Under the pieces are notes generated by a model that was not told the origin of the DNA, ran no database searches, and saw only the letters and a list, made by a program, of their open reading frames with translations. A stretch of DNA of 64,000 bases from Membranipora membranacea (lineage: Eukaryota; Bryozoa; Gymnolaemata; Cheilostomatida; Membraniporidae), in contig OU612070.1 of assembly GCA_914767715.1 (NCBI GenBank), positions 19,146,025-19,210,024 on the forward strand, in the 5' to 3' direction. Made by a program: the position numbers and the translations under genes. Below, one piece after another: positions 21,930 to 32,479 of the stretch; within the stretch, counting starts at the first letter, position 1; each line of letters starts with the position of its first letter.

Positions 21930-24130
21930 AATTTCCTCATCTTGTACACTACTTGTGAATTTATTTACATTATAACTGATCGTAGAAAATTTGTCAACGT
22001 GTAAGCTGTTTGCAATTAAGGTTTAAAACAGTAAATCTCCCTCTATCCTAGCCAATAGTCTTATGTGTCTCTCTTCCTACTTAACAATTCTCAAAGAACA
22101 CAAAATTTCACACAATTTTTTATCATCGTCCCTGACCCAGTGTTCTATAGTGTGTCATCTATGTTTGGAAATAGATAAAAATAAAAACATATACTACATA
22201 GGTCATAAATATGATATGACATCGTTATCTCAGGTGGCTTATGCAGTGCAATACACTGATTATACTCCCTACTGTCAGATGGCATATGGCTGTCACTGTG
22301 GATTGCACCAACTTAAATCATTCAATGTTGATTTCAATAACTCTTAGGTTTTATCTCATATATATTTTAGTCATTGGTACCATTTTGGCTCAGATTTTTC
22401 TACCCGAAAACCCACATGAAGGAAAAAAATACCGCAGTTGTGCTCAATATGTATGCCTGACTCACTATTGTGCACTGATTGTAACAGAAATTCCTAAACT
22501 AGCAGCTGAATGAGTGTTACATTGAAATATGAGCAGGAAATAATTCAGCAGACCGTCAGAATCTTGTGTCCTATAAGAAGCTGGAAACTTGCATCACAAC
22601 TATTTGAATGCAAGAGCATAGCAGGTATTGCTCACTCACTGAGCGAGCAATCAGATCGCGATTTTGGCTTCTTCTAATTGAAATACCACCCAGTGTCCAA
22701 ACAAGTGTTCACATTGTTCGTTTCATCAATTCTGCAGAGGAATCTTTCTCTGAACCTAACAAAGAATACCTGATTAAGTGGGTCGCCAGAGCAGGCTCTG
22801 TGGTCACACTTATATGCTTCTGGTGTATGTACTTGTATTGTTACAAACATTAATGAACATTGTCATATATACTATTTGATGAATATACAGATTGCCAGTG
22901 AAACTTGATGCTGAAATCATGCTCAAAGTGTGTTATCTGACGGTGTTATTCGGTAAAATATATGTATTGTTAATAACTGTTGGTCAATATGAAAAATGAA
23001 CAAAGTTTGATGTGACAGGAAGTAACTCATCGTCAAAGGATCAGAATAATATCTCAGACTACTAATTCTGCACTAATCTGGTACACCAACCTGCTCATCA
23101 TTTATTACGTTTACTATGTTGTGTCACCAATTATATCAATACTGTGTATTTCTGCTGAGAAAGGTGATTAAATGTTGAAGTGAATTGGTCTTGTTTGATT
23201 ATTGAATCCACAAGGCTAGTTCTCGAGTTGTGCTTTCTGTTGTCATGTTAGCACAACTCCTTTATTGGCAGAAAAACTGTGATCCATATTCAAGTTCATT
23301 TGCTTGAGATCTGAGCTGGCCATTTTTTGACTTGCACAATTGAAACACGATAAAACCAGTTTTGTTGTTTACAGTATCGCCCGCCTCCCACTTCAGCTCA
23401 ATGTTAGTGATTATTCAAGTATTATTAATTGCTCATATTGACTCTGGTTTCGGTGTTTCCAAAGAAAATATCAATGGTTATTGTTAGCAATGATGACTTA
23501 ACAATATTTAGGCTATGTTTAAATTTCCCACTAGGGAAGTATGACTCAAGGGTACACTAGTTATGGCAGTGTGAGCTGCAGGGGACTTGTGGTATTGCAA
23601 CTATAACACATTAGAAATAGAGAATAGAAAAAACAAAATCCAAGGTCTTAGCTGCATTAGTTGAAAAATTGCATATAAAATTAAAAAAAGTTTTGTGACC
23701 CTTGGTTGTTCTACACTTTGATGGCTGATATTCATCTATCTTTGCTCACCGAGCAGATTTTCTGTTGACATTTAAGTCATTACAAGAGTTCAGAGGGTAA
23801 TGATTGTCGTTGACTATTATGGTGAAGTGGTCAATACAATAGGTGTGCAGGATATTTGGAGAGCACAATGGAAAACCAGTGATGTCACATTTTCAGAATT
23901 GCGACTGTATGCTCTATTGTATATAGTTTGAGGCCTATGCAACAATATTCAAATCGCAAAAAATTGGAAATATGCATTTAAATATGTTCAATCAATGAAA
24001 AAAATTTACCTCCAACATAATTCAGTCTCTTGTTATAACGTGGCAAAGTTAGAAAATTGATGGCCTCAATTTTCTGCACATGAAGCTCAATATTTTTTCC
24101 TACATGTAAGTTTTTGGGTGAACAATGTGC
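21930..24130. other. Gene-poor AT-rich region
   Basis: Several short open frames occur but none has a recognisable domain or good splice signals in register. No RNA gene or clear repeat was identified. Confidence 0.4.
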
Positions 24131-24139
24131 ATGTTATTC

Positions 24140-24310
24140 GCAAAGATATAGACTGAATGAATTCTTAGAATTAGAGAAAAACAAGTGACAATCAAATTAC
24201 ATGCCAGTTTAATATAACTATTGTTGATTTAATTAGTATTCAGTGTTTCTGAGAATCGCTATATTACCAGATGAGTTTGCCGACATTAAATTGAAAAATT
24301 GAGTGACTGG
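24140..24310 (+). repeat. Dispersed repeat family D, short copy
   Basis: Carries ACTGAATGAATTCTTAGAAT, GTGTTTCTGAGAAxxGCTA and GATGAGTTTGCCGACATT in the same order as the copies at 19950 and 20980. Confidence 0.5.
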
Positions 24311-24869
24311 TGTGGGGAATTCTGGTCTTTGACTGCTATATATATATTATATACTGAGGTTATTATTCATGCATTCAAATTCTCATGTCTTTTATAATAA
24401 TCATTTGTCCATAACATTTAATGCCTTGACTGTATCTAACTTCCTATGAATCATTGCTTTCACAAGTGTTACTTTAGCCTGCTCATGACACTTCATGTTT
24501 TGCTAGCGGACGAGACTAAACGCATTGATTATTTTTACTGATTTATACATTAAATCTTTGTAACTCTGTTAGTTTTAGTTAGATAGTTAGTACACAATAA
24601 GATCATAGTATAGTTGATAAACAACACATTTTTATGCCTGGCTGGTAGCCTTGATTAAAACAGACTTTTCGACTGGCAGGTTGCCGTTAAGCCTTACGCG
24701 TTCTTCAGAACAAGTTGGAGATCGGGAATAATTATGCCAAGCCCATGCTGGCTATCCTGACAAGATAGAATTTCCCGACACTGGTGTCAGAAGTGGGATG
24801 GACGCGTAAGGTAGGTAATCTGGAAATTTATTGAAAAGTCTTTTCCTTAACGGTCTAAGAATGTCATTA

Positions 24870-25400
24870 CGCTCACAGCTCTTCTAAAATGTAGACCAAA
24901 GAACTTCTGTAGTGACCAGACCAGAGCAAATAATTATTACAAGATATTCTTTGTGAACAAAATACTTTACGCTTTTTGTCGTTATTGTTGGTCAAAGAAT
25001 GTCGCTGCGCTCACAGCTCTACTAAAATGTAGACCAGAAAACTTCTGTAGTGACCAGACCCGAGAAAATAATTATTTCAAGAAATTTTTGGGCATAAATA
25101 TCTTTTTCCTCAGTCTATTAATACTATACAAACTCTAACAGCGCTACTAAAATAGTAGACCGCAAAGAGGTATATCAACATTTCAAATTATTGATAATAT
25201 ACAAGCTCTTACAGCGCTACTAAAATAGTAGACCGCAAAGAGGTATATCAGCATTTCAGATTATTAATAATAATAATATACAAGCTCTGACAGCGCTACT
25301 AAAATAGTAGACCGCAAAGAGGTATATCAACATTTCAAATTATTAATACAATACAAGCTCTCACAGCTCTGCTAAAATAGTAGACCAGAAAACTAGCTGT
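24870..25400 (+). repeat. Tandem array with palindromic CTACTAAAATAGTAG cores
   Basis: Two longer units (about 24870 and 25005) share GCTCACAGCTCTxCTAAAATG, TAGACCAxAxAACTTCTG and TAGTGACCAGACC. They are followed by units of 73-79 bp with CAGCGCTACTAAAATAGTAG, ACCGCAAAGAGGTATATCA and a TTATTAATA-rich tail. The core CTACTA-AAA-TAGTAG is self-complementary and lies at 25144-25158, 25217-25231 and 25296-25310. A fourth, altered core is near 25370. The array decays at both ends. Confidence 0.88.
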
Positions 25401-25612
25401 ATGAAACTCAGATTATAATTTAGCACAAAAATATGGCAAACAGAGGTAATGCTGCCAGGCAACAGCCGGCTGATGGCTGGCTGCAGTGACATGACTTGCA
25501 ATCACTTATATCAAACAGTTGCTACTTCCACCTGGATAATGATCAGATCAGTGTTACTGAGGTGTACAAATTTAGAGATATAGTAAGTGTTGAATCTCAC
25601 TAATCTTTATAG

Positions 25613-25766
25613 TCAATGGAAGATACACTGAATGGACTCAATGGACTAGCCAACCACCCACTGGCCAACAAACCAGACGCAGAAATTGTACCTATGCAGC
25701 ACCATCATGTGGTGAATACAACTGCCCTGGGGAAGCCTCTCACAACAGAAAATATATCCAAAGTAG
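25613..25766 (+). CDS. Possible first coding exon, unidentified gene
   Basis: After acceptor CTAATCTTTATAG a short leader precedes ATG at 25616. The frame is 50 codons (MEDTLNGLNGLANHPLANKP, then DAEIVPMQHHHVVNTTALGK and PLTTENISKV) and ends at donor GTAG|GTAAGG. The closing 'GKPLTTENISKV' is faintly like the 'GKxLTxxNxxxxV' that opens alanine aminotransferases, but no matching second exon (YAVRG block) could be found downstream. The splice pair and low-complexity-free frame favour a real exon. The function is unknown. Confidence 0.35.
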
Positions 25767-25769
25767 GTA

Positions 25770-27048
25770 AGGATAGTCGCTGCATGGTGAGTTGATAGAC
25801 ATTGTTCTCACCACAGCATGAAGTTTAATGCCTAGTATTGGTTTGAAACAATGTTTGAATATAGTTTATTGGGACCAGTATTAGATTGCAGATCAGATGA
25901 TGTAATTGAGGAAATTATGTCTTAGCAAAAGAACAATCAACAAAAATCTTCTAAATGATTCCGCCAATATAAATCATGTTATCTCTCGGCGTATTATAGC
26001 CAAGCCAAAGCAAATTTGAACTGTGTAGAAAAACAAAAAACAACCACTGTTCATATTAAATCTTTGCCATTGAATTGAGCAAAAAAGATATCCCAGTAAA
26101 AAGTTGGTGATCAGTCTCTGATAACACTAGTGACTAGGCCTATGAACAGCTTAATAGACACTTCAATCGCACACAGTAGATACCACAATTTGTAGTAGTT
26201 ACTGTGCAAAATCAATCTGAGGTACTTAGATCTACTACATTGTGATTTGATAATCACTATTATACTGCCTTAGAAAACTTGAATCAGACGAAGCCGTACT
26301 CATGTTGCAGACTTAGGTCCCTGGACAACTTTGTAGATCTTGGCTCAATATCGACTATACATAGGTACAAACTGATTTGATACACAGCTTTTTAAATATC
26401 CCTCCACCACCACCGTCCTCCGAGGGAACAAACTAGTGTTATAGATATCACCGGTAAAGAGCAAATGATCTGATGTGCCGTACACTACTACACAGCGGTC
26501 AAGGTTGTGTTGTATCTACAGTTTATCTTTACTCGTGATGGCTGATGAGATGTTTTTTTTTAGTTCACCGCACTAAAATTTTATTAGTAGCCAAGAGCAA
26601 GAACCATAAAGAACAAAGACTAAGTGTTCCGAGTTTTTAAGCATTTAGTTGACAAAAATAAATTTGAAATCGGACCTTACTCAAGGACTATTAGTGTTTC
26701 CCATCTTTCGTTAACACGCCTGACAGCTGGAAAGATCAGATGCGGCTTATTAGGTAAAACTCTGAGACAAACCTTGAACTTTGAAAAGTTGTCGCACCAT
26801 TTTTCATACAAATGTTAAAACCAGAAACATGCTATAGCATATGTTGTTATGGCACACACAATATTTGATGGCACGGGATACTGATCACATTTTATACTTC
26901 ATTAGTACATGTTCTGTAAAATTCACCAGTTTTACCCAGTTGTATTGGTCATATTTAGAAATAACAAGGTGTTTTATTCACACATTAGATTTATGTGGAG
27001 ATAACTCCTATTCTAGCCTATGCACTACAGAGAAAAAGTGAATAGTGC
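25770..27048. other. Gene-poor region
   Basis: No exon, RNA gene or clear repeat can be supported. Any later exons of the candidate beginning at 25616 were not recognised. Confidence 0.35.
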
Positions 27049-27078
27049 AGTGACGTCGCGTGACGTCACGTCACTGAA
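27049..27078. promoter_or_regulatory. Clustered CRE-like TGACGTCA sites
   Basis: The sequence GTGACGTCGCGTGACGTCAC followed by GTCACTG contains one perfect palindromic CRE (TGACGTCA) and two overlapping near-matches within 30 bp. CREB/ATF-type bZIP factors bind this motif. No gene start is visible nearby, so it may be chance or part of a repeat. Confidence 0.35.
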
Positions 27079-27139
27079 TTAGAGAAGACACTGAGCCTGT
27101 ATCAAATAGCCAATAGTTTCCAGTCTAGAGTATTTATAT

Positions 27140-27420
27140 AGCCTGGTACCCATCAACTGCATAACTGTCCCAAGAACTCATCTGCGACCATGCACGACCA
27201 CTTTTGCATTGCTGTGATTGGTGTTGTGGGTACAAAATACACAGAGATCGTGCGTTTACAAATACCTTCGCACGAAAGTAGAATTGATTCTACTTTCGTG
27301 CGATATGATGTGCGATATGTTGTGCTGCATTTTGTGTTACCCACAAATTCTTTAATGATTGCCAGTGAAAAACCTTAGAAATTCCTGAGATTAAAAAAGC
27401 ACATTGGTGGGTACAAGGCT
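27140..27420. mobile_element. TIR element with central 34-bp perfect palindrome
   Basis: The ends AGCCTGGTACCCATCAA and (complement) AGCCTTGTACCCACCAA form a terminal inverted repeat about 280 bp apart, with TAT/TA-like flanks. In the centre, 27269-27302 is a perfect palindrome with 16-bp arms (CGCACGAAAGTAGAAT) and a 2-nt loop. Short frames on both strands are mirror images for this reason. There is no transposase. Confidence 0.65.
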
Positions 27421-27876
27421 TATGTTTATGGTGATATGCCAATCAAAGATATTGCAATTAGATGAGTATTTTTTAGTCCTGTCAGAGATAATTAAATATT
27501 TTTTGACTGCTTTGATCTAATTAATAGACTTAAGTTTTTTGCTAAGGGCAGATAACAGCATCCTGGCAATCAAACTAGGCTGTTTTTTGTGTAAAATCTC
27601 TCAAATGTTATTCACATAAAATTACTGTTTTGACAGCTGAAATGTGTCAAAAGGCTGATATTTATGCAGTAAAATTTTTTGGGCTCATATTTGGGAGCAA
27701 ACTAACAAAATGTTACAGCCTAGATCGAGTGAGTCTGATTAGTTTGCGATCTGAAATCCATGTACAACAAAGATTAAATATTCAACGCTGTTCAATTGGT
27801 GGGACGAGAGTAACAAGACGTAAAAAGGAGTAAAAAAACACAAATAGGTGCATTCACTTAGCTTACACCAATTTTC

Positions 27877-27994
27877 TGAGCTGAGACCACTATCAGCCGA
27901 TGCTCATGCTTTGAGCTGTCACCCGTCCCTTGAGCTGACGTCCAAACTATGAGCTGGTTCTCAATCTCTGAGCTGAGGCCTATTCGCTGAGTTA
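27877..27994 (+). repeat. 19-bp-period array: TGAGCTG plus 12-nt variable spacer
   Basis: TGAGCTG occurs at 27912, 27931, 27950 and 27969, and TGAGTTA at 27988, exactly 19 bp apart. The 12 bases between them differ in every unit. A further TGAGCTG lies at 27877. The constant-core, variable-spacer layout is not a normal decayed tandem repeat, where the whole unit is alike. The period is not a multiple of three, so it is not a protein repeat. Confidence 0.85.
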
Positions 27995-28341
27995 AAGCCC
28001 TTATCAGAACTTTACATAAATGTTTTCCCTAAAGAGAGTTATCTTTAGGGTTACTAAACTGAATACCCCACACAGAGATATCTGGCAAACTGAAAAAGAT
28101 CCCTACAATGGACAATAACTAGAGCTATCCGTTTCAAAAATAAATCTGAGAGAACCATGCGTTGAACCTTTGTTTTTCAAACTTTTGTGGGGCAAGTTAA
28201 AACTGTATCGAACTGCACCATACAGCATGAGAATAAAAATAATGACGGCATCATGTATACCAAACTAGAGTCATAAATCACTGACAAGGAAACCTCTGAC
28301 AACTACTTGAATTTTGTTTGTTCAATTTTATGTATGGTTTA

Positions 28342-28877
28342 TCCATAGATCTAGACAGGACACAATATGGAGCATTAGCATTGCATATAATTAGCACTTA
28401 ATCATGGGCGACGTAATGACATCGGAAGGTGTAGAAGCACTGATGCTATTCCCTCGCCGGAGGGGGGGGGGGGCAAAAGTCTGGGGGCTCAGAATATGAT
28501 GCTATCATTGATTTACTGTCCACAATCCAAGTTTTTTGTTGATAACTCGATCAATTTTGATCAGATTTTGAAAAATACAATAGCTTAAGCAGCTTGTCGT
28601 GAACAGTTTGATTCTAATTTAAAGCAAAAAATTTAAAAAATACAAAAGAAATAACATCAAGTTGATGACAAGATGCTGCTGATTGTAAAGCAATTTTCAA
28701 ACTCAAATCCGATCAAAATTGATTGAGTTCTGAACAAAATACCTGGATTGTGGACATTAAATCAATGATAGCATCATTGCTTCTACACCTTCCAATGACG
28801 TGACGCCGCCCACAATTAAGTGCCTCACTTCAGCTGTACATGGTGTCCTGTCTAGGTTTATTATAAAGTCTATGGGT
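28342..28877. mobile_element. Foldback element with ~250-bp imperfect inverted arms
   Basis: CTAGACAGGACAC at 28351 is matched by its complement at 28843-28855. The arms continue inward with paired blocks: GGAAGGTGTAGAAGCA, ATGCTATCATTGATTTA, GTCCACAATCCA, and ATCAATTTTGATC. The centre is AT-rich. A G-run (about 28462) and small indels lie in the left arm only. Arms this long relative to the whole fit a foldback-type MITE. No target-site duplication is clear. Confidence 0.75.
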
Positions 28878-28879
28878 CT

Positions 28880-29780
28880 ATCTTAAACGACGTTTAATCC
28901 CATTGCCGGCATTCGGAGGTGCTCCCCTTCACTGGTAGTGGTCATGCCACAAGAAGGGGAGCAACTTGTATGCAGGGAAACTAGATCAAACTCGTTCTAG
29001 GTTTATCTTTAAAATTTGGACAATTTTTTTACAATTACTGCAATTACTAGAGTTATCAGATCGATGATCACACTATTGAGAGACATCTGAAATTCCTGGA
29101 ATGTTAAAACTGGGGATTCTGTTATATCCTATCGAATATTAGCTGGACTGCTACACATGCTACCCATAGATCAAGTTCAATTCAATTTGTTCGCATTCAT
29201 GGGTCGCCCCCATTCCTATGGGAAGGGGGAGCAACTAAAACTGCAGACAATCTGGATCCATTTTGAGCTACACCACATGCAGGCAGATAACGCCCGACCT
29301 ACCTTTCAGCTGTTTGCCTTTTGTATCACACTTTGTATTATTAAATGCTGAGGAATCATGAAAAAAGGCACAGACCATGAAGGAGGAAAATGTAATATAG
29401 ACAATTTATTTGCATAATACATAAAATATGTATTATATACAACCAACCTGGAAAATAACTCTTGCCTATATGTAATTGGTATCAAAATCTACAATTTATC
29501 TTGGCAACATTTGAAATTGAACTGTCCATGGACAATCTAGAAATATTATCCAGAACCAACTAGGCCTTGTAGGGTGCACCCGCTCATCCTACTTAGATCA
29601 CAATCATTACATACAATTTTTTTTTGCAAATATGGTGTTTGAGTTTTTGAACTTATTATGATAGCCACGTCACCATGTACAATGTTTCAGAATAGAGTGG
29701 ATATCTAGCTATCTGTCTATCACTCCAGTTGCTAAAACTCAGAGTCAATGAGACTGACAAGCAGGCAGTAGTGTTGTTAC
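28880..29780. other. Spacer with GGGGAGCAAC motifs
   Basis: The short blocks GAAGGGGAGCAACTTG (28953) and GAAGGGGGAGCAACTA (29222) recur, and each lies near a CCCCTTC/CCCCCATTC inverted partner, so they may be related small hairpin repeats. No gene is supported. Confidence 0.4.
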
Positions 29781-29782
29781 AT

Positions 29783-31589
29783 CATCTGCATTGAGGCTTC
29801 TTGAGAGCTTTCTCTTTCAATGTCGTCGTCTTCTGAAAGTACAAAATGAAGTATTGCGTAATAAAGTCAGTCTCAACTTTGACGCTTTGTCTCAGACCTT
29901 GGGGTGTTGCTTCAGATTGAGGTATTTGAGCGTTTGCTGCTCTGTGACCCTTCCGTGCATATAGTGTTTATATAAAGTCACAATCACATGGGTCACTAAC
30001 TATGTTCTCACGACACTATAAGCCAGAAGAGAGTAGAAAAAATAATTGTTATCACAATTAGGAGTTGTTCCCTCTCTGAACTCCAATTTATAGTAGTGAT
30101 TGGGATAATCTTTTCATAGATTATCATGGATCTTCACTTAAGTGGGTTTTAGCTTTTGGCCATGTAGAACAGATAATCATAGTTTGATCCTGATGGTTTG
30201 ATCAGCATAATAGTATTTGTGGGTGAATATGCTAATACACTCGGTGTCGGTTATTGCGAAAGGTCAAACAGGGACAGCATTCTATTATCCTAATATAGAT
30301 TTCACATATACCATGTTTGATACAATACTTTGGTTGACTGCTGTTATTTCAAGATCACAGCTGCTGTGTTAGGGTGCCTCAGATATTTTGGAACGTTGAT
30401 GACTGAAATGAAAGAAGCTTGAGCTTGAACAACCATATTATTTTGGGATGACAAACTTGAAGATTATGTCTATTTCTGGCTACAACTCTCCCCCACCTGT
30501 ATTTGCATTAAGCATGTCTAGATTCCCTTAAGTCGTGGCAGTGACTTTGTAGGCTAACTAAAGAGGGCATTGTCTCATCACATTGATACCAATAATAAGA
30601 TGTCTCAAGCTAACCGCCATCAAGCTTTCCCATTTCTCAATCTTGTTTCATCTCTGGATGAGAGTTCTAGTGAAACTCAACTCATCTGCCACTAGGTACC
30701 TACAAAGAAACAATCATCAATAATCAGATAGGTCTGTCAGGAGTGGAATTTTTCTAATGTGAAAGTAAACTTTTACAATGAAGTGTTTGCATCACCTGAT
30801 GCTGTTGATAAGAAGCCAAAAGCTTCTCAACAACTTTTTTTGGGTGCAGGTTTTCATGACAATGACAATCACACCACATGGAAAATGCAAGCCCAACTTG
30901 CGATTGCAACCTATAAATTGTTATAGCCTGTCATATGCATAATTTGCTACATGGGTCTTAGATCTAAGATTAAAGTACAAATAAGGTGACTCTCTTACTC
31001 ATATTGGTTATTGAGTCTGTGCATAGAACTCATTGGTCTGGGCCCCAAAGAAATCTGAAAGATTTGTCCCATAGATCTATATAGTTTTATGACCTCTGTT
31101 GAAGGCATCTGGATCAGTAAACAATGATTATTTCCTAAAGCCTACAAAGTCTCACAAGAGTCTCAATCCTGATATTAGAGATAGAAAAAATCTAGGCAAG
31201 AATTATCGGTCAACATTGGAAGGCCTACCCATCACCCTATAACAGCTATAACATGGATAATTGGAAGGCTTAACAAATAAGACCATTTGGAAAAAAACTA
31301 CAGTTTTATATCCGTTCCTGAAAGAACGGCATTCATTCTTTGATCTCTCTGAGTTCGACAGGAAGATTTTCTTAAAGCTTACTCACCTGAGGCCTGAGCT
31401 GAGGCCTGAGCTGAGGCTTGAAATGTCTCTGCACTGGTTCCTTGTTGGCTGTGTCTATTTCACTGTCTGGGACGAAGTCTGAATCTGAGTCAGACTGACT
31501 CGCATCACTTGTGTCAGCATCATCATCATCTGGAGAGGACAGTACACCCTGTCTGTCCCATCTTCCTGTGGTTTTCACACCTGAACCTG
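29783..31589 (-). CDS. Tentative gene of unknown function, partial
   Basis: Three exon candidates lie on the minus strand. First, 31588-31384 after acceptor GGCTTCTGCAG reads GSGVKTTGRWDRQGVLSSPD, an acidic DDDDADTSDASQSDSDSDFV stretch, then a repeated RPQL motif, and ends at a perfect donor CAG|GTGAGT. Second, about 31065-31008 reads ISLGPRPMSSMHRLNNQYE between TCTTTCAG and GTAAGA, in phase. Third, about 29840-29783 after TACTTTCAG reads DDDIERESSQEASMQMM and stop. The third exon is not in phase with the second, so at least one exon is missing from the model, and no start codon is identified. The acidic Ser-rich N-part suggests a nuclear protein or a transposase leader. No domain is recognised. 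Confidence 0.3.
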
Positions 31590-31599
31590 CAGAAGCCAA

Positions 31600-32260
31600 T
31601 AACGTGGTTTTTCATCTCAATGAAACGAACATTTTCAGCAGTGCTTATAAGGAAATGTTTAAAAGACAAGCCATTTTGATGTACAGCGGCCGGAAGACAT
31701 CTAAAAATAACTTTTTATGATGCAACCTATTGTAGTGAGTGTATTAAATCCAATAGAATATTCATGGCTGTTTGGGTTGATTAGGGTCGGATGTCTTATC
31801 ACACGCCACATCCCGATGCATGGGCGGCGAAATTAGTTGCTTTAGTGGCGACGCCGTAATATCTGCGCCAGGTTGCTCTCTGTTTGCAGGCAGGCCGGAG
31901 CACACCTGGGGGCCAACCATAGCCTACCCCAGTAGTCGATGGACCTCAGTGGAAGCTAAAGGAACGTCGCTCTAAATAACTAAGCCACCTCCTACTACAA
32001 AGGGTTGGGGAGGGGTTATCCACTCACCTAACCCAGTCATCCGTTATATTCTAGTCAACTGCTAATTGTTTTATATTTCAGCATTCCAAGATCAAATTGT
32101 CTGGACCAAGGTATATATGCATGGTCAAACTGAACAGTATAGCCTGCATCTATACTATCCGGTCAGCAATTATCTTTTGTTTACTGCTTAAAACAGAAAA
32201 TGACAGTTAATTCAAGTACAATGGTAAGTCCCCGCATGCAGCTAGTATTTAATATCTCAG
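31600..32260. other. Spacer; contains a short dispersed repeat
   Basis: The stretch about 31880-31955 (GTTTGCAGGCAGGCCGGAGC, CCCAGTAGTC, ATGGAC) is matched by a diverged copy at about 44968-45035. The repeat unit is under 100 bp in what remains. Nothing else can be supported. Confidence 0.4.
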
Positions 32261-32261
32261 G

Positions 32262-32470
32262 GCCGTAGTTTAGAAAATGGGATGGGAGTAAAAAGTCTGA
32301 GGCAAGTCCAAAGCATCACCAGTAACCTCCTCCCCGAGCCATATAATAAGCAAATGGAAATCCCAGAGGAGCTGACTTTGACACGGATTATTCAATTAGT
32401 GTTTTTAGGCCACTGTATTAAGATTTCTAAGGGAAGATGTGCCTCCCTGCCTCACCTATTACTACAGTCC
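32262..32470 (-). mobile_element. TIR element, GGGGAGGC family, copy 4 (inverted, partial)
   Basis: Read on the minus strand, the segment runs GAGGCAGGGAGGC, CTTCCCTTAGAAATCTTAAT, GTGGCCTAAAAACACTAATT, then CTCTGGGATTTCCATTTGCT. These are the same blocks in the same order as copy 1 at 7503. An open frame on the plus strand across it is not a gene. Confidence 0.6.
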
Positions 32471-32479
32471 TGTACCTAC

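Noticed and set aside
25144-25400. Possible CRISPR-like array
   Set aside because: Eukaryotic context, only three to four units, and the spacers between cores are themselves repeats of each other.
25616-25766. Calling the isolated exon alanine aminotransferase
   Set aside because: Only a vague likeness at the exon end; no downstream exon with the conserved YAVRG block was found.
27912-27994. CRISPR-like reading of the TGAGCTG array (constant core, variable spacer)
   Set aside because: Cores of 7 bp and spacers of 12 bp are far too short, and the genome is animal.
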